This document shows positions 41,826-52,740 of a stretch of DNA of 64,000 nt, piece after piece. Location of the stretch: contig CAKUHU010000005.1 of NCBI GenBank assembly GCA_934659425.1, positions 1 to 64,000 of the forward strand. The letters are read 5' to 3'. Each line of letters opens with the position of its first letter. The first letter of the stretch is position 1. Made by a program: the position numbers and the translations under genes. The notes below the pieces were generated by a model. The model made no database searches and had not been told where the DNA came from. It saw only the letters and a list, made by a program, of their open reading frames with translations. Source of the stretch: an uncultured Oscillospiraceae bacterium (GTDB lineage: Bacteria > Bacillota > Clostridia > Oscillospirales > Oscillospiraceae).

Positions 41826-43313
41826 ATGGACATGGCTTGGTTTGAGGATATGGAAAAACGGATCCCCACCGGGGAGGTCCGCACCCGTTTCGCCCCCTCC
41901 CCCACGGGCTATATGCACGTGGGCAATCTGCGCACCGCGCTCTACACTTGGCTCATTGCCCGCCACAGCGGTGGCAAGTTCATCCTGCGCATCGAGGACA
42001 CCGACCAGGGGCGGCTGGTGGAGGGCGCCGTAGACGTGATCTACCAAACCCTGCGGGAGTGCGCCCTCTCCTGGGACGAGGGCCCCGATGTGGGCGGACC
42101 TGTGGGACCCTATATCCAGACCCAGCGCAGGGACCTCTATGGAAAGTATGCCCAGCTTTTGGTGGAAAAAGGCGCGGCCTATTATTGCTTCTGTGAAAAG
42201 GAAGAGGGGACAGAGGACAGCGGCAGCTTTGAAAAGGCGGACAACCCCTGCCGCTGCCTCACTTTGGAAGAGGCCCAGTCCAAGATCGCCGCCGGCGCGC
42301 CCTATGTCATCCGCCAGAAGATCCCCCGGGGGGGACAGACCACCTTCCACGACGCAGTCTTCGGCTCTATCACAGTGGACAACGACACACTGGACGACAA
42401 CATCCTCATCAAATCGGACGGCCTGCCCACCTATAACTTCGCCAACGTCATCGATGACCACCTGATGGGCATCACCCACGTGGTCCGGGGCTCGGAATAC
42501 CTCTCCTCTGCCCCCAAGTACAACCTGCTCTACGAGGCCTTTGGCTGGAAGGTGCCGGAATATATCCACTGCTCCCCCGTCATGCGGGACACCCACAACA
42601 AGATGTCCAAGCGCCACGGCGACCCCTCCTATGAGGACCTGCTGGCGCAGGGCTACCTGGCCCAGGCCGTGGTGAACTATGTCTCCTTGCTGGGCTGGGC
42701 TCCCAAGGGAGAAAACGCCGAACGGGAGTTCTTTACCCTCGGCGAACTGGCCCAGGTCTTTGATGTGGCGGGCATCTCCAAGTCACCCGCCATTTTCGAC
42801 AAGGAAAAGCTGAACTATTTCAACGCCCACTACCTTCGGGAGATGAGCCCGGAGGCGTTCTTCGCCGCAGCGGAGCCCTATCTGAAGGAGGCCATCCACG
42901 CCCCCCAGGTGGATCTAAGGCTGGTGTCCCCCCTGGTCCAGGGCCGGTGCGACACCCTGCGGGACATTGCCCCCCAGGTGGACTTCTTCGACGCCCTGCC
43001 GGAGTATGACAACGCCCTTTATTGCCACAAGAAGATGAAGACGGACGAGGCCAACTCCCTGGAGGCGCTGCGCGCCGTCCTCCCCGTGCTGGAGGGGCTG
43101 GAGGAGTGGACTTACGACGCCATCCACAGCGCCTTGGTGTCTCTGGCGGAAAAGCTGGAGCTGAAAAACGGCCGCATCATGTGGCCTGTCCGCACCGCCC
43201 TCTCCGGCAAACCGGTGACCCCCGGCGGCGCGGTAGAGCTGTGCTATATTCTGGGGCAGGAAGAAAGCCTGGCCCGGATTCAAAGGGGCATCAATCAACT
43301 CTCTTGCTCTTGA
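41826..43313 (+). CDS. gltX: Glutamyl-tRNA synthetase
   Basis: 495 residues, class Ib. RFAPSPTGYMHVGNLRTALY holds the HIGH site, and NKMSKRHGDPS the KMSKS-type loop; C-terminal anticodon-binding helices are present. A cysteine cluster CFCEKEEG to NPCRC near 117-140 resembles the zinc-site region of bacterial GluRS. No glnS occurs here, so tRNA-Gln is likely charged via transamidation, which is inference. Good terminator after the gene. Confidence 0.95.
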   Translation: MDMAWFEDMEKRIPTGEVRTRFAPSPTGYMHVGNLRTALYTWLIARHSGGKFILRIEDTDQGRLVEGAVDVIYQTLRECALSWDEGPDVGGPVGPYIQTQRRDLYGKYAQLLVEKGAAYYCFCEKEEGTEDSGSFEKADNPCRCLTLEEAQSKIAAGAPYVIRQKIPRGGQTTFHDAVFGSITVDNDTLDDNILIKSDGLPTYNFANVIDDHLMGITHVVRGSEYLSSAPKYNLLYEAFGWKVPEYIHCSPVMRDTHNKMSKRHGDPSYEDLLAQGYLAQAVVNYVSLLGWAPKGENAEREFFTLGELAQVFDVAGISKSPAIFDKEKLNYFNAHYLREMSPEAFFAAAEPYLKEAIHAPQVDLRLVSPLVQGRCDTLRDIAPQVDFFDALPEYDNALYCHKKMKTDEANSLEALRAVLPVLEGLEEWTYDAIHSALVSLAEKLELKNGRIMWPVRTALSGKPVTPGGAVELCYILGQEESLARIQRGINQLSCS

Positions 43314-43320
43314 TATGTAT

Positions 43321-43376
43321 CGAAAAATCATCTGTCCCAGTGGCAATGGCGGCGCCGCTGGGACAGATGATTTTTT
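43321..43376. terminator. Bidirectional terminator after gltX
   Basis: AAAAATCATCTGTCCCAG and its complement, with T runs on both sides. On the minus strand it directly follows the stop of the 25-residue ORF. Confidence 0.9.
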
Positions 43377-43452
43377 ATGCTTCTGTTTCTCTCCTTCCAA
43401 TGCCTGTGCCGCCGGTGCCCTTACACTGCTCACATATCAAATTCTTCCCCAT
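43375..43452 (-). CDS. Candidate 25-residue peptide with a CxxCxGxG motif
   Basis: ATG 43452, six bases after AGGGAG, opens 25 codons: MGKNLICEQCKGTGGTGIG and a short charged tail, with the stop right before a strong terminator. CEQCKGTG matches one zinc-binding repeat of DnaJ-type zinc fingers. Small single-repeat proteins exist (for example the TRAP inhibitor, which is longer). The ribosome site, motif and terminator together argue for a real gene, but length makes chance possible. Confidence 0.4.
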   Translation of the reverse strand: MGKNLICEQCKGTGGTGIGRRETEA

Positions 43453-43519
43453 CACAGTCTCCCTCTCAACATTTCGACATATCGTCATTTGGCTGTTAAT
43501 CATTCAGCTCCATCTTTAA

Positions 43520-43630
43520 ACCACCCCCGCAGGGGAGGACTCAGAGATCCCTCTGGACAAGGACAAATGGGGTTTCCAGCGGGCTGACATTGAGTTTTCC
43601 TATGAGGTGCCTCCAAAAATCGAGAAATAG
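43520..43630 (+). pseudogene. C-terminal remnant of an unknown protein
   Basis: A 36-codon frame without start (after TAA at 43517) reads AGEDSEIPLDKDKWGFQRADIE and FSYEVPPKIEK, ending at TAG 43628. A good terminator (43635-43668) follows. It looks like the acidic tail of a deleted gene. Not recognised. The rest of 43453-43786 has no other gene visible. Confidence 0.4.
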
Positions 43631-43634
43631 AATC

Positions 43635-43668
43635 GGGAGACGTGAATACTGCGTCTCCCAATTTTTTG
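43635..43668 (+). terminator. Terminator before the fructose operon
   Basis: GGGAGACG and CGTCTCCC around a 9-base loop, then AATTTTTT. Confidence 0.85.
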
Positions 43669-43786
43669 TCTATTTGCCGTCAAATTGGGGTATGCTAACC
43701 TGTGACCGCCGCCCGCCGCTTAACAAAATCTGCCTTTGTTGCCGCAATGAGCCCCCATCAAAACCTGTGCAAGGAGGTCATCCCCC

Positions 43787-44701
43787 GTGATCTACACTGT
43801 CACCCTGAACCCCGCCTTAGACTATGTCATGCATATCTTCCATCTCACCCCCGGCGGGACCAACCGTGCCCAGCGGGAGGAACTTCAGATCGGCGGAAAG
43901 GGCATCAACGTCTCCCTGATCCTCCGGCAACTGGGGATCGAGAGCGTCGCCCTGGGCTTTCTGGCCGGGGACACCGGAGAGCTGCTCCTCCGGCGTCTGA
44001 CGGACACAAGGGTAAAATCCGATTTCGTGTTCCTCCCGGACGGGATGACCCGCATCAATGTAAAGCTGAAGGGCACCGCGGAAACCGAGCTCAACGGCCA
44101 GGGCCCTCCCATCCCCCCAGAGGCCCTGCAGTGCTTCTTCCATAAGCTTGACCAGTTGAGGGAGGATGACACCCTCATTTTAGCCGGATCCATCCCGCCT
44201 TCCCTCCCACCCGATACCTATGAGCAGGCGCTCTCCCGTCTGGCGGGAAAAAAGGTTCGGTGTGCGGTGGACGCCGCCGGGGAGCTTTTAGCCCGGGTTC
44301 TGCCCTTCCGCCCTTTTCTCATTAAACCCAATCACCATGAATTGGAAGAGCTGATTGGGGAAACTCTAAATCCAAAAGACAACCTTGCTTTGATCCGAGC
44401 TGCTCAGTCTCTTCAGCATAAGGGAGCCCGAAACGTTTTAATCTCCCTTGCCCAATACGGTTCCCTGCTGGTGTCTGAGGAGGGAAAGGCCTACCCACAG
44501 CCTGCCGCCGCGGGGACACTTCAAAATTCGGTAGGAGCCGGAGATTCCATGGTGGCCGGGTTTTTGGCCGGCTATGACAGCGGCAGCTATGAAGAGGCCC
44601 TGCTCCTGGCCACCGCCGCGGGAGGGGCCACCGCGTTCTCCCCCAGACTTGCTACCAAAGACGAGATCCAAGCCGTCTATCGTCAACTCAAGAAAGGATG
44701 A
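43787..44701 (+). CDS. fruK: 1-Phosphofructokinase
   Basis: PfkB-family kinase of 304 residues making fructose 1,6-bisphosphate from fructose 1-phosphate. TLNPALDYVMHI, GGKGINVSLILRQLG and the anion-hole motif VGAGDSMVAGFLAGYDSG are present. GTG 43787 follows AAGGAGG. It opens the operon fruK-fruABC-ptsH-ptsI; tagatose-6-phosphate kinase is a less likely reading given the PTS partner. Confidence 0.93.
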   Translation: MIYTVTLNPALDYVMHIFHLTPGGTNRAQREELQIGGKGINVSLILRQLGIESVALGFLAGDTGELLLRRLTDTRVKSDFVFLPDGMTRINVKLKGTAETELNGQGPPIPPEALQCFFHKLDQLREDDTLILAGSIPPSLPPDTYEQALSRLAGKKVRCAVDAAGELLARVLPFRPFLIKPNHHELEELIGETLNPKDNLALIRAAQSLQHKGARNVLISLAQYGSLLVSEEGKAYPQPAAAGTLQNSVGAGDSMVAGFLAGYDSGSYEEALLLATAAGGATAFSPRLATKDEIQAVYRQLKKG

Positions 44702-44708
44702 CGCAGCA

Positions 44709-46634
44709 TTGAGAATCACCGATCTGCTTCGCAGTGAAGGCATCGCCCTTCGCGCCGATCCGAAAAGCCGGGACGCCGCCCTGGACCTGCTGGCCCAGCT
44801 TCAGCAGGACTCAGGCAGTCTGTCCGACCTCAAGGGCTACAAAAAGGCCCTTTTGGATCGGGAGGCCCAAGGCTCCACCGCCGTGGGAAACGGCATCGCC
44901 GTCCCCCACGCCAAATCCAAATCGGTAAAGCGCCCCAGCCTGGCGGCCATCACCGTACCCAGCGGGGTGGACTACGGCGCCCCAGACGGCAAGCCCACCC
45001 AGCTCTTCTTTGCCATCGCCGCCCCAGAGGGGGCGGGTGACACCCACTTGGAGATCCTGTCCCGGCTCATGGCCCTTCTCATGGACCCGAGCTTCCGGGA
45101 CAGGCTCCTCTCCGCCCCCGACAAGTCGGAGTTCCTCTCCCGTATCGACGCGGCAGAACGGGCAAAATACCCCGACGAGGGGGAGGAAATACCTCCGCCC
45201 CAAAAGGGGACCTGCCGGGTGCTGGCCGTCACCGCCTGTCCCACCGGCATCGCCCACACCTATATGGCCGCCGAGGCCCTGGAGAAGGCCGGGGCACGTA
45301 TGGGGATACCGATAAAGGTCGAGACCCAGGGCTCTGGCGGGGCCAAAAACGTCTTGACCCGGGAGGAGATCGCCGCCTGCGACGGCATCATCATCGCCGC
45401 CGACAAAAAGGTGGACCTTTCCCGGTTCGGTGGCAAGCCTGTTCTGACGGTGCCCGTGTCCGACGGCATCAATAAGCCGGAGGGCCTCATCCGGCGGATC
45501 ACAGAAGGGAAGGTCCCCCTCTGCCACGCGGAGAGCGGAGGGATGGAGCGAGACGGCGGCGAAAGTGCCGGGCGCCAGGTCTATAAGCACCTGATGAACG
45601 GCGTCAGCCACATGCTCCCCTTCGTCATCGGCGGCGGCATCCTGATCGCCCTGGCCTTCCTCTTTGACTCCAGGGCGGTGAATGACACCAACTTTGCCGA
45701 TTTCGGCACCATCACCCCCCTGGCCGCCTTCCTAAAAAACGTGGGCGGCGCAGCCTTCAACTTCATGCTTCCCGTCCTGGCCGGCTATATCGCCCTGTCC
45801 ATCGCCGATCGGCCCGGTCTGGCCGTCGGCTTTGTGGGCGGCGCTCTGGCGGTATCGGGAGCCACCTTCGCCTCCCCCGGAGGCACCGAGGTGTCCGCCG
45901 GCTTTTTGGGGGCCCTCATCGCGGGCTTTGCAGCCGGCTACCTGATGCTGCTCCTGCGGAAGCTGTGCGCCCCCCTGCCCCGCGCTTTGGAGGGCATCAA
46001 GCCAGTTTTGATCTACCCCCTTATGGGCATTCTCCTCATCGGCGGGATCATGTGCGCCATCAATCCCATTGTGGGCATGCTGAACACCGCCATGACCGCC
46101 GCCCTGGAATCCCTCAGCGGCACCAGCGCCATCGCACTGGGCGCGGTAGTGGCCGGAATGATGGCCATCGATATGGGCGGTCCCTTCAATAAAGCAGCCT
46201 ATCTCTTCGGCACCGCCTCCCTGATCGGCACCGCCGGTGGCGCGGTCAACTCTCCCGTCATGGCCGCCGTCATGATTGGCGGCATGGTACCCCCCATCGC
46301 CATCGCCCTGTGCTGCACCTTCTTCCCCGCTCTTTTCACCGCCGAGGAGCGGAAAAACGGCTATGTCAACTATGTGATGGGCCTGTGCTTTATCACCGAG
46401 GGGGCCATCCCCTTTGCCGCCGCAGATCCCCTGCGTGTCATCCCATCCTGCATCGTGGGCTCTGCCGTTGCCGGAGCCATCTCCATGGCCTTCGGCTGCT
46501 CTCTCCCCGCCCCTCATGGAGGCATTTTTGTCTTTCCTGTGATGAACAATGTGCTTATGTATTTTGCAGCCCTCATCGTGGGCTCCGTGGTGGGCATGGC
46601 CCTTTTGGCCCTGCTGAAACGAAAAAAAGGTTAA
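44709..46634 (+). CDS. Fructose PTS permease EIIABC
   Basis: 641 residues in the order EIIA-EIIB-EIIC. EIIA has STAVGNGIAVPHAKS with phospho-His67. EIIB has AVTACPTGIAHTYMAAE with phospho-Cys177. EIIC (about 280-640) has ten or so membrane segments and GGGILIALAFLFD, MAIDMGGPFNKAAY and ITEGAIPFAAADP. It imports fructose as fructose 1-phosphate, the substrate of the preceding kinase. The start is TTG 44709 behind AAAGGATGA; no ATG is available. A mannose-type system is excluded by the domain set. Confidence 0.93.
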   Translation: MRITDLLRSEGIALRADPKSRDAALDLLAQLQQDSGSLSDLKGYKKALLDREAQGSTAVGNGIAVPHAKSKSVKRPSLAAITVPSGVDYGAPDGKPTQLFFAIAAPEGAGDTHLEILSRLMALLMDPSFRDRLLSAPDKSEFLSRIDAAERAKYPDEGEEIPPPQKGTCRVLAVTACPTGIAHTYMAAEALEKAGARMGIPIKVETQGSGGAKNVLTREEIAACDGIIIAADKKVDLSRFGGKPVLTVPVSDGINKPEGLIRRITEGKVPLCHAESGGMERDGGESAGRQVYKHLMNGVSHMLPFVIGGGILIALAFLFDSRAVNDTNFADFGTITPLAAFLKNVGGAAFNFMLPVLAGYIALSIADRPGLAVGFVGGALAVSGATFASPGGTEVSAGFLGALIAGFAAGYLMLLLRKLCAPLPRALEGIKPVLIYPLMGILLIGGIMCAINPIVGMLNTAMTAALESLSGTSAIALGAVVAGMMAIDMGGPFNKAAYLFGTASLIGTAGGAVNSPVMAAVMIGGMVPPIAIALCCTFFPALFTAEERKNGYVNYVMGLCFITEGAIPFAAADPLRVIPSCIVGSAVAGAISMAFGCSLPAPHGGIFVFPVMNNVLMYFAALIVGSVVGMALLALLKRKKG

Positions 46635-46649
46635 GAAAGAGGGATCTCC

Positions 46650-46916
46650 ATGGTTTCTGAGACTGTCACAGTGGTCAACAAAATGGGCTTTCACATGCGC
46701 CCGGCCAGCGTCTTCGCCCAGGCAATGGCCCCCTTTCAGAGCGAATTGACCATTCGCTATAACGGAAGCGACTACAACGGTAAGAGCGTCATGAACCTGA
46801 TGGCCGCCTGTATGAAGCAGGGGGCCGTGCTGGAGCTCCAATGCTCCGGCCCTGACGAGGAAAAGATGCTGCAAAGCGCCGTTGCGCTGATCCAATCCGG
46901 TCTGGGGGAAGAATAA
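46650..46916 (+). CDS. ptsH: HPr phosphocarrier protein
   Basis: 88 residues. GFHMRPAS carries the phospho-His15, and GKSVMNLM places Ser46 where HPr kinase acts, so both energy transfer and catabolite control are possible; this is not a Crh protein, which lacks His15. Its stop overlaps the ptsI start by one base. In this operon it follows a sugar-specific EII, unlike the usual independent ptsHI. Confidence 0.93.
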   Translation: MVSETVTVVNKMGFHMRPASVFAQAMAPFQSELTIRYNGSDYNGKSVMNLMAACMKQGAVLELQCSGPDEEKMLQSAVALIQSGLGEE

Positions 46917-48625
46917 TGGAGCTGCAAGGTATCGCCGTCTCCGCCGGGATCGGGATCGGCCGGGTCTTGGCCGTGGCCCCCGCCGAGCTGGATTACTCCC
47001 ATGTGGTGCCTGCCGGGGCAAAGGCGGAGCAGGAGCGGCTGAATAAGGCCGTCGCCGCCTTCACCGAGGCCACCCGTTCCCTTGCTCAGGCCGCCCGCCA
47101 AAAGGCCGGAGAGCAACAGGCCGGGATCTTAGAGGGCCAGCTTACCATGCTCTCTGACCCCCTTCTTCAGCGTCAGCTCTCCGACAAGCTGAAAGCTGGA
47201 GAGAGCGCCGAAGGGGCTGTGGACTCCGTCTGCCAGTCCTTCATGGAGCTGTTTGCCTCCACCGGAGATGAGCTTATGGCCCAGCGCGCCGCCGATGTCT
47301 CCGATCTGCGCACCCGGCTTTTGTCGCTGCTCTTGGGCCAAGAGCAGCCAGACCTCTCCGCCCTTCCCGAGGAGACCGTGCTGGTGGTCCACGACCTGAC
47401 CCCCTCTATGACCACCACCTTGAACGCCGGCCACGTCGCTGCCATCGTCTCTGAGACCGGCGGCTTCACCTCCCACTCCGCCATCCTGGCCCGGGCCATG
47501 GAGCTGCCCGCCGTTCTCAGCGTTCCCAACGCCTTGAACGCCATCCCCACGGGCGCCACAGCGGTGGTGGACGGCGGCTCCGGGATCATCTTGATCGAAC
47601 CCGAGGCGGAGCTTCTGCACACCTATAAGGAAAAACAGGCCGCGCTTTTGGCCGACAAAGCCGCCCTGTCCGCCTTCCGCGGAAAGCCCACCCGCACCGC
47701 CAGCGGCGGTGAAATCCGCCTTTTGGGCAACATCGGCTCCCCCCAGGACGCCCAGGCTGTGGCCCGGGCCACTGGAGAGGGCATTGGGCTTTTCCGGACA
47801 GAATTTCTTTTTATGAACCGCCCCACCCTTCCCACAGAGGAAGAGCAGTTTTCCGTCTACCGCCAGGCGGCGGAGCAGTTCCCCCAGGGAGAGGTCATCA
47901 TCCGCACCCTGGACGTGGGCGGCGACAAGGCCGTCCCCTGCCTGGAGCTTCCCCGGGAGGAAAACCCATTCCTCGGCTTTCGGGCCATCCGCTACTGCCT
48001 GGCCCACCAGGAGATTTTCTCCACCCAGCTCCGGGCCCTGCTCCGCGCCTCCGCCTTCGGCCCCATCAAGGTCATGCTCCCTCTGGTGACCCGCTTATCT
48101 GAGATGCGTCAGGCTCGGACTTTGCTGGAGGAGCAGAAGGCCGCACTGGATCGAGAGGGCACCCCTTACAACCGGGAACTTCCCTTGGGCATCATGGTAG
48201 AGACCCCCGCCGCTGTCCTTATGGCAGATCTGTTTGCCCAGGAAGCCGACTTTTTTTCCATCGGCACCAATGACCTGACCCAGTATACCATGGTCGCTGA
48301 CCGGGGAAACCTGCAGGTGGCCCATCTGGGCTCCCCCTTCGACCCGGCGGTCCTTCGGGCCATCCGGCAGACCGTCGTGGCCGGACACGTCGCAGGCATT
48401 CCCGTGGGCATGTGCGGTGAGGCCGCCGCCGATCCCAGGCTGATCCCCCTTCTTCTCGCCTTTGAGCTGGATGAGTTCTCCGTTTCGGCATCCTCTGTCC
48501 TCTCTACCCGGCGGGAGATCTCCCAGTGGAGCCTGACCAAGGCCTGCCAGATCGCCTCCGAAGCCATGGCCTTGGAGACAGAGGCCCAGGTCAAAGCTTA
48601 TTTGGAGCAGCAGCTCTCCCCATAA
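46916..48625 (+). CDS. ptsI: PTS enzyme I
   Basis: Phosphoenolpyruvate-protein phosphotransferase of 569 residues. GGFTSHSAILAR carries the active His187; the C-terminal PEP-binding barrel contains GIGLFRTEFLFMNR, RTLDVGGDKAVPCLELPREENPFLG, and FFSIGTNDLTQYTMVADR, and ends in GMCGEAAADP. All catalytic loops are intact. It ends the operon with a strong terminator. Confidence 0.95.
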   Translation: MELQGIAVSAGIGIGRVLAVAPAELDYSHVVPAGAKAEQERLNKAVAAFTEATRSLAQAARQKAGEQQAGILEGQLTMLSDPLLQRQLSDKLKAGESAEGAVDSVCQSFMELFASTGDELMAQRAADVSDLRTRLLSLLLGQEQPDLSALPEETVLVVHDLTPSMTTTLNAGHVAAIVSETGGFTSHSAILARAMELPAVLSVPNALNAIPTGATAVVDGGSGIILIEPEAELLHTYKEKQAALLADKAALSAFRGKPTRTASGGEIRLLGNIGSPQDAQAVARATGEGIGLFRTEFLFMNRPTLPTEEEQFSVYRQAAEQFPQGEVIIRTLDVGGDKAVPCLELPREENPFLGFRAIRYCLAHQEIFSTQLRALLRASAFGPIKVMLPLVTRLSEMRQARTLLEEQKAALDREGTPYNRELPLGIMVETPAAVLMADLFAQEADFFSIGTNDLTQYTMVADRGNLQVAHLGSPFDPAVLRAIRQTVVAGHVAGIPVGMCGEAAADPRLIPLLLAFELDEFSVSASSVLSTRREISQWSLTKACQIASEAMALETEAQVKAYLEQQLSP

Positions 48626-48659
48626 AAATTGGGCGGCAGGTATCTGCCGCCCAATTTTT
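48624..48659. terminator. Terminator after ptsI
   Basis: AAAAATTGGGCGGCAG with its complement around GTAT; symmetrical A and T runs allow action in both directions. Confidence 0.9.
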
Positions 48660-48759
48660 ATGGGGAGAATCCGAACTAACTTCGGATACGGAAAGCTTTT
48701 TTGCGCTTGCTTCTCCAAATTTTCAAATCCGGAAATGCAGGAGATCTGCCATTTTAGAC

Positions 48760-49314
48760 TTATACTACCACGCTTGCCAGCGCCCCCATCTCTCCTTGAT
48801 GGACCGGCCGCAAATATCCAAGCTGGCAAAAATCAATCGGTCTTGTTAATTCCGGGGGCTGGGGCAGTTCTGCCGCGCCGCTCTCGGCCAGCATCTTTGC
48901 CACGAACTCCGAGCAGAAGTAGTGGTGCTGCCGGGGCAGGCGCAGATGGAAAAAGCAAGCCAATGCCCCCAGCAGGTTATAGTGGTACTGCTCCCGCTGG
49001 GCGTACATTGCCTCCACCTTCTCCCGAAGAGCCCGATATGTACTCTCCGACACGGTCATCGCATAAAGACAGCACGGGATATGGGGGTGGAGGGAAAAGA
49101 AGCCGCTTCCCACCTGCTCCTCCACCAGCCCTGCAGGGAACAGCATTCGGGGATTCTTCCGCCCGAAGCTGTAAAAAGAGCCTGTGGGGCCGTCCAAGCC
49201 GATGGAGGCATGGGTATAGTCATCCTCGGTGACCAAATGGATCAGCCGGGAAAAACAAGTCTCCGACCGGGTGAGCAGCAGATAGACCGTCCTCATATTT
49301 TTCTGCTTCTTCAT
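48760..49314 (-). CDS. Permuted papain-like amidase, YiiX/NlpC-P60-like
   Basis: 184 residues. YTHASIGLDG (His region) occurs before YFCSEFVAKML (Cys region), the reverse order of classical NlpC/P60 enzymes and typical of YiiX-type permuted papain-like folds. AMTVSESTYRALREKVEAMYAQ and YNLLGALACFF lie between. No signal peptide. ATG 49314 is chosen because AAGGAGGAG lies seven bases before it. Substrate unknown; relatives act on amide or ester bonds. Four TTAACR repeats lie about 150 bases upstream, pointing the other way. Confidence 0.78.
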   Translation of the reverse strand: MKKQKNMRTVYLLLTRSETCFSRLIHLVTEDDYTHASIGLDGPTGSFYSFGRKNPRMLFPAGLVEEQVGSGFFSLHPHIPCCLYAMTVSESTYRALREKVEAMYAQREQYHYNLLGALACFFHLRLPRQHHYFCSEFVAKMLAESGAAELPQPPELTRPIDFCQLGYLRPVHQGEMGALASVVV

Positions 49315-49462
49315 ATCCTTTCTCCTCCTTATGAGAACCATTACATAGAAAAGGCTTTTTAATAAAGCTGAAAGAAAAGATAATGTTTTCATCAAATACC
49401 TTTTTGTCCCACCCAGGAGAATATATCCAGAAGCCTATACTGCCGGAAGGCCTTCAGACTTT

Positions 49463-49501
49463 TTAACGAAATCTTAACGCGGTCTTAACGGCATTTTAAC
49501 A
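49463..49501 (+). promoter_or_regulatory. Four TTAACR repeats at 11-base spacing (PhoP-box-like)
   Basis: TTAACG at 49463, 49474 and 49485, and TTAACA at 49496, each separated by exactly five bases. This is the geometry of the B. subtilis PhoP box (TT-N-ACA type hexamers every 11 bases). A CAATAT hexamer at 49513-49518 lies where a -10 box of a PhoP-activated promoter would be. Downstream are about 180 bases without a gene and then leuS. Confidence 0.55.
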
Positions 49502-49611
49502 TACTCTTGGAGCAATATCAAGGGCCATTTTCCAAATCCATGGATATGGGCAAAATATGTCCTGCGCACCGGCAAAGCGCCACAAAATCCGCGGGAAACC
49601 GCAGGCTGGCC

Positions 49612-49640
49612 TTGCAATCCCAGGGAATTTCATATATAAT
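49612..49640 (+). promoter_or_regulatory. Promoter of leuS
   Basis: TTGCAA (49612-49617), 17 bases, TATAAT (49635-49640). Between the PhoP-like repeats and this promoter (49520-49610) no gene is visible. Confidence 0.8.
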
Positions 49641-49700
49641 GTTTTGGAATTTGTAATTTATCGGGAAAACCCGTCAGTAGGAAAAGAGAGCGTGATAGCA

Positions 49701-52136
<2,436 letters not shown>

Positions 52137-52186
52137 CAAAAGGGACCGGCAGGGAGATGTTTTTGTGCAAGCCGTTGACCAAGCAT

Positions 52187-52359
52187 CACCTGTAAGCGAC
52201 GGCATTTTCAATCTTTCCACGCTGACTCTGATCAGTATCGAAGCCGCTATCGTCCCCGGGAAAAAAATAGACGCGCTTCCCTTTCTCTGACCAGGGAACG
52301 TTTGTGCCTTGAATCGGCAGAGCCGTCTCTATTTTTCCAACAAACGGTCTCCCCCATTT
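52187..52359 (-). pseudogene. Unknown coding-like remnant between leuS and rpsU
   Basis: One minus-strand frame of about 56 codons without start codon reads WGRPFVGKIETALPIQG, VPWSEKGKRVYFF and DDSGFDTDQSQRGK, ending VAYR at TGA 52187. The text looks like real protein but no family was recognised and the upstream frame is closed by TAA. The remainder of 52137-52400 shows nothing else. Confidence 0.35.
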
Positions 52360-52404
52360 TTATCGGCATGATGCAAAGTTAAGCAAGTTCACTAAAATTC
52401 TCCC

Positions 52405-52433
52405 TTGACAGGAGAAGCAATTTTTCATATAAT
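52405..52433 (+). promoter_or_regulatory. Consensus promoter of rpsU
   Basis: TTGACA (52405-52410) and TATAAT (52428-52433) are perfect with a 17-base spacer. Confidence 0.93.
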
Positions 52434-52509
52434 ACTTCTATTGAAGCCATAGCTATGTGGCCCTTTTGCGGTGGACAATATCCCGCCGCTATGGAGGGAG
52501 GGGAAGTCA

Positions 52510-52692
52510 ATGTCGGAAATCCGCGTGAAAGAGGGCGAGTCCCTGGAGAACGCGCTCAAGCGCTTCAAGCGTAGCTGCGCCAAGTCCGGAGTCCTGGCCG
52601 AGGTGCGTAAACGCGAGCACTATGAAAGTCCGAGCGTCAAGCGCCGCAAAAAGTCTGAGGCCGCCCGAAAGAATCGTAAAAAGTTCTATTAA
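52510..52692 (+). CDS. rpsU: Ribosomal protein bS21
   Basis: 60 residues, basic; [20 protein letters not shown] and [21 protein letters not shown] are typical. ATG 52510 lies behind GGAGGGAGGGG. It is transcribed alone here with a consensus promoter and terminator. Confidence 0.97.
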   Translation: MSEIRVKEGESLENALKRFKRSCAKSGVLAEVRKREHYESPSVKRRKKSEAARKNRKKFY

Positions 52693-52699
52693 GAGCGTC

Positions 52700-52736
52700 A
52701 AAAGCCCCGTGTCCACATGGACACGGGGCTTTTTTC
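52700..52736. terminator. Terminator after rpsU
   Basis: AAAGCCCCGTGTCC and its complement around ACA, then six T; also suited to the convergent gene. Confidence 0.9.
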
Positions 52737-52740
52737 TCCC

